From contig JBDTVE010000090.1 of NCBI GenBank assembly GCA_040007355.1, positions 1 through 5,453 on the forward strand: 5,453 nucleotides of DNA, read 5' to 3'. Origin of the DNA: JACMLD01 sp040007355 (GTDB taxonomy: Bacteria; Bacteroidota; Bacteroidia; Chitinophagales; Chitinophagaceae). Position numbers and translations under genes: made by a program. A model generated the notes under the pieces. It had not been told where the DNA came from, did no database searches, and saw nothing but the letters and a program-made list of their open reading frames with translations. How positions within the stretch are numbered: the first letter of the stretch is position 1; each line of letters starts with the position of its first letter. Below are positions 1 to 5,453 of this stretch, in pieces.

Positions 1-698
1 TTTTAGCTGCGGCGTACGAAACCAATAAGATCTACTGGGTTATTGGCGTGGCCACGGCCGCTATAACCGCTTTTTATATGTTCCGTTTATATGCGTCCAC
101 CTTCCTGGGCAAATTCAGGGGCACACAGGAACAGAAAGATCATATGCATGAAAGCCCCGCCGCCATGACCATACCCCTGGTCATCCTGGCTATTCTGGCG
201 GTTACCGGCGGATGGATAGGCATACCGGAAGTATTTGTAAAAGATGGCCATTGGCTGCAACATTTTCTTGCACCCGTATTTGCCGCGTCGGCAAAACTAA
301 AACCAAGCCCGGTGAGCGACCATGCCACGGAATATATGCTGATGGGTATATCGGTGGCAGTGGCCCTGGCGGCTACCGCGATGGCGGTAATCAGGTTTAG
401 TAAAAAACCAGACCTGCAGGAAGCGCAGGGTCTTAGTAAAATTCTGTCCAATAAATGGTATGTGGATGAATTGTATGCGGCAATCGTGGTAAGACCCCTC
501 AATGCCCTGTCGAAATTTTTAGACAATGTTGTTGAAAAATCGGGTATCGACTGGATTGTAAACGGCGTTGGAAGAGGCGTGCAATATGGAAGCCGGCAGT
601 TGCGCCTGCTGCAAAGTGGTCTGGTGGGCAACTATGTATTGCTGATGATTATAGGTATGCTGCTGTTATTTGTGTTACAGTTCTTTTTGAAAAAATAA
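1..698 (+). CDS. nuoL: NADH-quinone oxidoreductase subunit L, C-terminal part (5' end outside window)
   Basis: Antiporter-like membrane subunit of respiratory complex I, which couples NADH-to-quinone electron transfer to proton export across the inner membrane. Only the last 231 codons are seen. The frame opens at base 3 with no stop, so the GTG at base 48 is an internal valine and not a start. Visible marks are a membrane helix ending in TAFYMFRL (about bases 36-93), the HESP segment followed by a second helix (about 149-230), a third helix (about 333-395), the family-typical KWYVDELY (453-476), then the amphipathic lateral-helix region, and QSGLVGNYVL leading into the last membrane helix before TAA. 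These C-terminal features separate NuoL from NuoM and NuoN, which lack the long lateral helix. The following nuoM and nuoN genes support the call. Nothing looks broken. The N-terminal ion-path residues are outside the window. Confidence 0.96.
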   Translation, partial: LAAAYETNKIYWVIGVATAAITAFYMFRLYASTFLGKFRGTQEQKDHMHESPAAMTIPLVILAILAVTGGWIGIPEVFVKDGHWLQHFLAPVFAASAKLKPSPVSDHATEYMLMGISVAVALAATAMAVIRFSKKPDLQEAQGLSKILSNKWYVDELYAAIVVRPLNALSKFLDNVVEKSGIDWIVNGVGRGVQYGSRQLRLLQSGLVGNYVLLMIIGMLLLFVLQFFLKK

Positions 699-807
699 AT
701 CCTTGATCGCCGGCAATATCAGTCCGGGTCGGTTGAGGTTTACAGCCAGGTCAATGCCGGCTGTTTTCCATAAACAAACAACAAATTTCCCGCAAAGGGA
801 ATAGGAT

Positions 808-2268
808 ATGATAGCTGTTTTATTGATATTGATTCCTTTGATTGGCGGACTGGCTTTGTTTGCAGTTAGAAACGAAGACAGCGCAAAGAACATGGCATTG
901 TTTACCAGCCTTCTTGTACTACTGGTTTCGGTGCTGGGTCTCAGCTTTATGAACAGCCACGGCCAGTTAAATTACGACAAGCAATGGCTGCCAATGCTAA
1001 ACAGCCGTTTTCATATAGGGTTGGACGGTATGGGACAGCTGCTGTGTTTGCTGACAGCTCTTTCATTTACCCTAATATTCTTGGCCACCCGGAATAACCG
1101 TTACAAGCAGGCCAATCGCTTTTATGCATTGATGCTGCTGAGCCAGGCAGGTCTGATGGGCGTTTTCCTGGCCATGGACGCACTGCTGTTTTATTTTTTC
1201 TGGGAGCTGGCCCTGATACCCGTTTATTTTCTTTCTTCTACATGGGGTAATGAAAAAAGGATTGCCGCCACGTTCAAGTTTTTCGTGTACACCTTTGTTG
1301 GTTCCATTCTTATGCTGGTGGGCATTATATTTATTTATTTCAAAGCACACCAGTCGTTTGACCTGCACGACTGGTATAACCTGAAACTGCTCCCCGGCAC
1401 GCAAAACTGGTTGTTCTGGCTTTTGTTTGGCGCTTTTGCCGTTAAGATGCCGGTCTGGCCCTTTCATACCTGGCAGCCCGATGCCTACGAACATTCACCC
1501 ACGGCCGTTACCATGGTGCTGAGCGGCATCATGGTAAAGATGGGCGTGTTTGCCGTAATACGCTGGCTGGCACCTGTATTGCCAGATGGGTTTTATTTAT
1601 GGGGCGATACCGTTTCGCTGCTATGCCTGATAGGAATGATCTATGCTTCGCTGATTGCCATTAGACAGGATGACCTTAAAAGACTGATCGCCTATTCATC
1701 CATTGCGCATGTTGGCTTAATGTGCCTGGCCATCTTTGCGTCCAATAAAAGCGGAATGCAGGGGGCGATGTTTCAAATGTTTTCTCATGGTGTAAACATC
1801 ATCGGCTTATGGATAATGGCAAACGCCATCGAAAATAAATATGGCACCCGCAAAATCTCTGCCCTGGGTGGGCTGGCGCAGAAAGACCCGGTATTAGCCA
1901 TCATGCTGGTGATTATAGCGCTGGCAAATATCGCACTGCCCTTAACCAACGGTTTTGTAGGAGAATTCATGATGTTCAACGGCATATTTTCCAGCACCGT
2001 TACAAAATACGGGGTGCTTGATATGGCCGTGGCTGGCATCTGTATTATACTGGCAGCGGTGTATACGCTGAATATGGTCAAGAAAATATTCTATGGCAAC
2101 AGCAACACCTTAACACAGTCTGGTTTGCCCACGCCGGCGCCGGTACTGGTTGCCATGGGGGTGATTGTGATCATTATTCTTGTTACCGGCGTATACCCCA
2201 GGCCAATGTTGCAATTAACTAGTGATACGGTTGATGCCATTTTAAAATACATGAAGACATCGATATAA
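808..2268 (+). CDS. nuoM: NADH-quinone oxidoreductase subunit M
   Basis: Proton-pumping, antiporter-like membrane subunit of complex I; 486 residues, close to the usual length of about 500. It is hydrophobic throughout, with about 14 predicted helices. Residues expected for the ion path are present: E133 in FFWELALIP, K213 in AVKMPVWPFHTW, K244 in GIMVKMG, K291 in DDLKRLIAYSS and E386 in GFVGEF. A glutamate at the last site, where NuoL and NuoN carry lysine, is typical of NuoM. The ATG at 808 follows a weak ribosome-binding sequence AAGGGA (795-800) by 7 bases and opens directly into the first membrane helix, so I accept it. The 109-bp gap after nuoL (699-807) shows no gene and no convincing promoter. 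Its only structure is a pair of GCCGGC-centred arms (709-715 and 755-761). It probably shares the nuo transcript. Confidence 0.97.
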   Translation: MIAVLLILIPLIGGLALFAVRNEDSAKNMALFTSLLVLLVSVLGLSFMNSHGQLNYDKQWLPMLNSRFHIGLDGMGQLLCLLTALSFTLIFLATRNNRYKQANRFYALMLLSQAGLMGVFLAMDALLFYFFWELALIPVYFLSSTWGNEKRIAATFKFFVYTFVGSILMLVGIIFIYFKAHQSFDLHDWYNLKLLPGTQNWLFWLLFGAFAVKMPVWPFHTWQPDAYEHSPTAVTMVLSGIMVKMGVFAVIRWLAPVLPDGFYLWGDTVSLLCLIGMIYASLIAIRQDDLKRLIAYSSIAHVGLMCLAIFASNKSGMQGAMFQMFSHGVNIIGLWIMANAIENKYGTRKISALGGLAQKDPVLAIMLVIIALANIALPLTNGFVGEFMMFNGIFSSTVTKYGVLDMAVAGICIILAAVYTLNMVKKIFYGNSNTLTQSGLPTPAPVLVAMGVIVIIILVTGVYPRPMLQLTSDTVDAILKYMKTSI

Positions 2269-2287
2269 AGAAGATAGTAAGCAATAT

Positions 2288-3661
2288 ATGAATGCAATAA
2301 TTTTTTCTGCCATCTGGGGCGTAGTGATGATGTTTAGCGGCATTTTTACTTCCAGGAAAGCCGTTATACGCAACCTTGCCATTGCGGGTGTGGCCCTATT
2401 GCTTTTGCTGAACCTGTCAGAGCAGGATCATTTTGTTCTTTTTCATATCTATCTAAGAGATATGCTGGCATTCGACAGTTTTGGTCTGTTGTTTAACAGC
2501 GTAGCCTTTGGAACAACCTTGATTTACCTCTTGCTCAATGCAAAGGATATGGAAGCCATAGGCGCCAATCCGGCGGAATATTTTGCATTGTTGTTTTTTG
2601 TGCTGTGCGGCATCAGCATCGCCACCTCTTTTAATACCCTGCTGTTGTTGTTCCTGGGCATCGAAATTATTTCCATTCCGCTGTATATTTTAACCGGCAG
2701 CGACAAAAAAAACCTGAAAAGCAATGAGGCTTCGCTAAAATATTTTTTGCTGGGGTCTTTTTCCACCGGTATTATGCTAATGGGCATAGCCCTGATCTAT
2801 GGCGCTACCGGTTCTTTTGCCCTGGTAAATATGGCAAAACATATCGAGGGTTTTGCACCAGTGTTAATGGCAGGCCTGCTCCTGTTATTCATTTCCATGT
2901 GTTTTAAAGTATCCGGTGCGCCCTTTCATTTCTGGACGCCCGATGTATACGATGGTGCGCCAACGGTAGTGACCTCTTTTATGGCCACCATTGTAAAAGT
3001 GGCGGTATTTGTTTCCTTTATACGCCTGTTTGATGCCGCCTATGGTGCAACGCTTGCCCAATGGCGTGTAACCATTACATTTGTAATTGCCGCCACCTTA
3101 TTTATTGGTAATATAACCGCTGTTTTCCAGCAAAGCGTGAAAAGGATGCTGGCGTATTCCAGCATTTCACAGGCGGGTTTTATGTTTTTTGCCTTGTTCG
3201 GGTACAATGAATTTGCCAAGGAAGGCCTTATTTTATATTCGGCCGCCTACAGCCTGGCTACCATCGGCATTTTTGCTGTGCTCATCAAAATGAAAGACTA
3301 TACTTTCAACGGGTACAATGGGTTGGCCAAGCAACAACCTTTGCTGGCCGCCACCACCGCTATTTTCCTGTTTTCCCTGGCGGGGATACCGGGCAGCGCA
3401 GGTTTTTTTGCCAAATACTATATGCTGGTAGCCGCCATTAAAAACGGCAGCTATCTATGGCTGGTTATTTTTGCAGTTTTGTGCGCGGCGGTGAGCGTTT
3501 ATTATTATTTCCGTTTAATACAGGCCATGTATTTTAGGGAAGGCAACGGCCAGGTAAAAGAGGTTTCAACCGGGTTCAAGGTTGTGCTGGTATTGTTGTC
3601 GGGACTGGTTATTTTACTGGGATTGTTCCCCCAGTTACTGACGGTGCACTTGTATTTTTAG
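2288..3661 (+). CDS. nuoN: NADH-quinone oxidoreductase subunit N
   Basis: Third antiporter-like subunit of complex I, usually the last gene of the nuo operon; 457 residues, within the family range (E. coli NuoN is about 485). The expected charged residues of the proton path are visible: E126 in LGIEIISIPLY, K151 in ASLKYFLLGSF, K207 in CFKVSGAPFHFW, K237 in TIVKVAVF, K285 in SVKRMLAYSS and K376 in GFFAKYYML. The motif APFHFWTPDVYDGAPT identifies NuoN rather than NuoM, which reads WPFHTWQPDAYEHSPT here. The ATG at 2288 lies 19 bases after the nuoM stop with no clear Shine-Dalgarno sequence, and the protein starts straight into a membrane helix. The short spacing indicates co-transcription with nuoM. 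It ends in TAG, followed by an AT-rich junction holding a stem-loop, so it is probably the end of the operon. Confidence 0.97.
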   Translation: MNAIIFSAIWGVVMMFSGIFTSRKAVIRNLAIAGVALLLLLNLSEQDHFVLFHIYLRDMLAFDSFGLLFNSVAFGTTLIYLLLNAKDMEAIGANPAEYFALLFFVLCGISIATSFNTLLLLFLGIEIISIPLYILTGSDKKNLKSNEASLKYFLLGSFSTGIMLMGIALIYGATGSFALVNMAKHIEGFAPVLMAGLLLLFISMCFKVSGAPFHFWTPDVYDGAPTVVTSFMATIVKVAVFVSFIRLFDAAYGATLAQWRVTITFVIAATLFIGNITAVFQQSVKRMLAYSSISQAGFMFFALFGYNEFAKEGLILYSAAYSLATIGIFAVLIKMKDYTFNGYNGLAKQQPLLAATTAIFLFSLAGIPGSAGFFAKYYMLVAAIKNGSYLWLVIFAVLCAAVSVYYYFRLIQAMYFREGNGQVKEVSTGFKVVLVLLSGLVILLGLFPQLLTVHLYF

Positions 3662-3685
3662 GCACTATTCATTTTAATACATATT

Positions 3686-3701
3686 GGGCATTTTAGGCAA
3701 A
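3686..3701 (+). repeat. Imperfect direct repeat, copy 1
   Basis: GGGCATTTTAGGCAAA. It matches the second copy at 3753-3768 at 15 positions if two single-base indels are allowed (GGGC, ATTTTAG, CAAA). The copies start 67 bases apart, on either side of the stem-loop at 3705-3725. It could be an operator-like pair, a duplication from insertion of the downstream module, or chance in AT-rich DNA. No function can be assigned. Confidence 0.4.
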
Positions 3702-3704
3702 TAG

Positions 3705-3725
3705 CGCCGAATTTATTTTTCGGCG
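3705..3725 (+). terminator. Stem-loop after nuoN, possible intrinsic terminator
   Basis: A perfect 7-bp stem, CGCCGAA (3705-3711) and TTCGGCG (3719-3725), closes a 7-base loop TTTATTT. It lies 44 bases after the nuoN stop, in the right place to end the nuo transcript before the restriction-modification genes. The tail ATTAAATTT is AT-rich but not a clean run of T, so termination may be weak or may rely on other factors, and some read-through is possible. It is the strongest hairpin I found in the junction. Confidence 0.55.
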
Positions 3726-3731
3726 ATTAAA

Positions 3732-3764
3732 TTTGGAAGAATGATCAGAAAAGGGCTATTTTAG
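3732..3764 (+). promoter_or_regulatory. Candidate Bacteroidota-type promoter for the methyltransferase gene
   Basis: TTTG (3732-3735) is followed after 21 bases by TATTTTAG (3757-3764), which differs at one position from the Bacteroidota -7 consensus TAnnTTTG. Both the spacing and the order fit the known -33/-7 arrangement. A transcript starting shortly after it would have a very short leader before the GTG start at 3790. A GATC site inside TGATCA (3742-3747) lies between the two boxes. The promoter follows the stem-loop directly, so the module can have its own transcription apart from nuo. Chance matches are common in AT-rich DNA, hence the moderate confidence. Confidence 0.45.
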
Positions 3765-3768
3765 CAAA
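3753..3768 (+). repeat. Imperfect direct repeat, copy 2, overlapping the -7 box
   Basis: GGGCTATTTTAGCAAA, the second copy of the motif at 3686-3701. Compared with copy 1 it has an extra T after GGGC and one G fewer after TTTTAG. The extra T creates the TA of the proposed -7 element TATTTTAG, so only this copy looks like a promoter box. A protein that bound the repeat would cover the promoter, but that is inference. Confidence 0.4.
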
Positions 3769-3789
3769 CTAAATTATTTAGTAAAAGTA

Positions 3790-4626
3790 GTGGTAAAAAA
3801 TAAACTAATAGCGCCATTCTTGAAATGGGTTGGAGGTAAAAGGCAAATAATGCCTCTGATCGTGGAACACCTGCCGAAAGAGAAGTTCACCACTTATTAT
3901 GAGCCTTTTGTGGGTGGAGGAGCAGTGTTGTTTCATTTGCAACCTAGAAAGGCCGTCATTAATGATTTCAATTTGGAACTAATAAATGTTTATAAGGTCA
4001 TTAAAAATAATGTAGATGAATTGATCGCTGATCTAAAAACACATAAAAACCATCCGACATATTTTTACCAGCTTAGGGCAAAGGATCGTACAGAAGAAAT
4101 CAACAATCTTTCTAATATTGAAAGAGCATCTAGGATAATTTATTTAAATAAAACATGCTTTAACGGCTTGTATAGAGTAAACAATGCAGGAGAATTCAAT
4201 TCACCATTCGGGAGCTATAAAAATCCTAATATCGTAAATGAGCCCACTTTAAAAGCAGTTAGTAAATATTTGAATAGTCACGATATACAAATGGTAGCTG
4301 GTGATTATGAAAATATACTAAATAGTATTAGCAGAAACGCTTTGGTTTATTTTGATCCTCCCTATCACCCTGCTTCGGACAGTTCTAATTTTACAGGTTA
4401 TATACAGGGGGGATGGGGATCGGATGATCAGATAAGGCTTAAAGAGGCTTGTGACGGTCTTAATAATAGAAATGTAAAATTTTTGCTATCTAATTCCGGC
4501 ACGGAATATATTAAAGATTTATATAAGGGATATAATATTAGTATCATAAAGGCCAATCGAGCCATAAATTCAAATGGAGAGAAGAGAGGGGAGGTGGAAG
4601 AAGTGTTAATCCGGAATTATGAGTGA
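3790..4626 (+). CDS. DNA adenine-N6 methyltransferase, Dam/DpnM family, probably GATC-specific
   Basis: Transfers a methyl group from S-adenosylmethionine to adenine N6, probably in GATC; 278 residues, usual for the class (E. coli Dam 278, DpnM about 284). Motif order is that of alpha-group (D12) enzymes: FLKWVGGKRQ (residues 10-19), the cofactor loop EPFVGGG (38-44), the recognition hairpin FNGLYRVN...EFNSPFGSYKNP (124-146), catalytic DPPY (189-192), LSNSG, and the end RGEVEEVLIRNY. By motif alignment, residues K9, L122, R124 and P134 that read GATC in E. coli Dam match K12, L127, R129 and P139 here. The start is GTG: no in-frame ATG exists between the stop at 3742 and the first motif. No clear Shine-Dalgarno sequence is seen. 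It overlaps the next gene by 8 bases. AT-rich composition sets it apart from nuo. A solitary regulatory Dam is less likely, given the nuclease-like partner. Confidence 0.95.
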   Translation: MVKNKLIAPFLKWVGGKRQIMPLIVEHLPKEKFTTYYEPFVGGGAVLFHLQPRKAVINDFNLELINVYKVIKNNVDELIADLKTHKNHPTYFYQLRAKDRTEEINNLSNIERASRIIYLNKTCFNGLYRVNNAGEFNSPFGSYKNPNIVNEPTLKAVSKYLNSHDIQMVAGDYENILNSISRNALVYFDPPYHPASDSSNFTGYIQGGWGSDDQIRLKEACDGLNNRNVKFLLSNSGTEYIKDLYKGYNISIIKANRAINSNGEKRGEVEEVLIRNYE

Positions 4627-5453
4627 TTTAAAAAACGATATTTCATGGCAACAGATTTTTGCGAAGCATAATATTATTGAAAGGGTTTTAAGGGATGGCC
4701 ATGTTCTTATCAATGCGACCGACATAAATGTATTCAGAGAGGCGCGATTAATGACAAAATTTGATCATAAATCACAGCTTCCAAAACTTTTCTCAGAGAA
4801 CAATTTATCCATTTTGCCCATATCACGGGGTTCATATATAATTGCAGATCTTGAAACTTTTCACAACTTCGAGGAGAATGAGGAGGTCGATATAAAAAAA
4901 GCTGACTTTCCGAATTATTTGGAAAGTCTTGATTATAAGAATATTACAAGCGAATCAACCGCGATAAATTGCGCATTTGTTGCCGGCATTTTGCATGATT
5001 TTACTGGCGAAACTCTATTGATTCCTACGATCAGTGGAAGAATGAGCTCTTTGTGTTTTGCCTTTAACATAAATTCAAGTAGCAAGGTGCCAAGAAGAAT
5101 AGATGTTGAAAATTCTCAAATAGAAATTGATGGGGGTTATGAAGGTAATGAAGCCTTGAACTTGATAGAAGCAAAAAATTACATTTCCAATGATTTTCTT
5201 GTAAGGCAAATTTATTATCCATATAGGTTATGGGCAGGTAAAATTAGAAAGCCAATTAACTCAATTTTTTTGACCTATACAAATGGCATCTTCCATTTAA
5301 GGCAATACGAGTTTACTGAATTAGGTAATTATAATTCTCTAGTCTTACACAAACAAAATAAGTATACCGTTAGAGAGGGCGCATTAAATATTGAGACAAT
5401 TCAGAAAATTCTAAACCAAATTGTCATTGTTCCTGAACCTGAAATTGCTTTTC
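4619..5453 (+). CDS. Putative type II restriction endonuclease, PD-(D/E)XK type (3' end outside window)
   Basis: Probable partner nuclease of the upstream methyltransferase, cutting unmethylated DNA, presumably at GATC. The frame stays open from ATG 4619 to the window end (278 codons, no stop). An in-frame TAA at 4607 leaves only this ATG as a normal start. The N-terminal part reads SWQQIFAKHNI (9-19) and FREARLMTKFDH (39-50), then LPKLF and ILPISRGSY (65-73). From memory, this pattern occurs in proteins annotated as type II restriction enzymes beside DpnM-like methyltransferases. A nuclease core is suggested by IEIDGGYEG (168-176), then LIEAKNY (182-188), i.e. D171 (or E169), E184 and K186 spaced as in PD-(D/E)XK enzymes, followed by VRQIYYPYRLW (195-205). 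It does not resemble DpnII or MboI nucleases as I recall them. No membrane segments. Start overlaps the previous stop (ATGAGTGA), so translation is probably coupled. The role is inferred; the C-terminus is unseen. Confidence 0.78.
   Translation, partial: MSDLKNDISWQQIFAKHNIIERVLRDGHVLINATDINVFREARLMTKFDHKSQLPKLFSENNLSILPISRGSYIIADLETFHNFEENEEVDIKKADFPNYLESLDYKNITSESTAINCAFVAGILHDFTGETLLIPTISGRMSSLCFAFNINSSSKVPRRIDVENSQIEIDGGYEGNEALNLIEAKNYISNDFLVRQIYYPYRLWAGKIRKPINSIFLTYTNGIFHLRQYEFTELGNYNSLVLHKQNKYTVREGALNIETIQKILNQIVIVPEPEIAF

Noticed and set aside
48..50. GTG as a start codon for a separate 216-residue protein
   Set aside because: The frame is open to the window edge and the upstream codons continue the NuoL sequence (AYETNKIYWVIG), so this is an internal codon.
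140..631. 163-codon open frame on the - strand within nuoL
   Set aside because: It is fully antisense to a well-conserved nuoL segment and the translation shows no family signature; a composition-driven shadow.
709..761. GCCGGCA (709-715) and TGCCGGC (755-761) as an inverted repeat in the nuoL-nuoM gap
   Set aside because: The 7-bp arms are themselves centred on the palindrome GCCGGC, the loop is 39 bases, and there is no T-run. Too weak to call a terminator or attenuator.
675..893. 72-codon - strand open frame spanning the nuoL-nuoM gap
   Set aside because: It overlaps both the nuoL end and the nuoM start and has no recognisable features. The only gap-specific part is about 109 bases, so I do not call a gene.
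1072..1494. 140-codon open frame on the - strand within nuoM
   Set aside because: Antisense to the conserved core of nuoM, with no recognisable domain and no start signal of note.
4588..4605. Strong Shine-Dalgarno-like GGGGAGGTGG followed by GTG at 4603 as an alternative nuclease start
   Set aside because: GTG 4603 is not in the nuclease frame, and an in-frame TAA at 4607-4609 precludes any extension upstream of ATG 4619 that would pass it.
3662..5453. CRISPR array, tRNA, transposase or integrase associated with the module
   Set aside because: I saw no regularly spaced repeats, no tRNA-like fold and no recombinase motifs in this stretch.

Overview
The window looks like a chromosomal segment from a member of the Bacteroidota, most likely near Chitinophagia/Chitinophagaceae. 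This is inferred from the style of the respiratory proteins, from weak or absent Shine-Dalgarno sequences, and from one promoter candidate that fits the Bacteroidota pattern (TTTG, about 20 bases, then TAnnTTTG). No marker gene fixes the genus.

Bases 1-3661 are the 3' end of a respiratory complex I operon, all on the + strand: the last third of nuoL, complete nuoM and complete nuoN. These are the three antiporter-like membrane subunits (L, M, N) that pump protons, in the standard order. The ion-path glutamate and lysine residues are present in NuoM and NuoN, so both look functional. A 109-bp gap separates nuoL from nuoM and a 19-bp gap separates nuoM from nuoN.

Bases 3662-3789 are a 128-bp AT-rich junction. 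It holds a perfect 7-bp stem-loop that could end nuo transcription, a near-duplicate 15-16-bp motif on either side of that stem-loop, and a plausible Bacteroidota promoter with a GATC site between its two boxes.

Bases 3790-5453 hold a two-gene restriction-modification module on the + strand. The first gene is a complete GATC-type (Dam/DpnM-like) adenine-N6 DNA methyltransferase that starts with GTG. The second overlaps it by 8 bases (ATGAGTGA) and runs off the window. It encodes a protein with a PD-(D/E)XK-type nuclease signature (around D171, E184, K186) that does not resemble DpnII or MboI as far as I can recall, and it is probably the partner restriction enzyme. The module is visibly more AT-rich than the nuo genes and has a higher density of GATC, suggesting it was acquired horizontally behind the nuo operon.

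The main point of interest is the pairing of a classical GATC methyltransferase with a poorly characterised nuclease, with gene order, translational coupling and a possible methylation-sensitive promoter that could time methylation before cutting.
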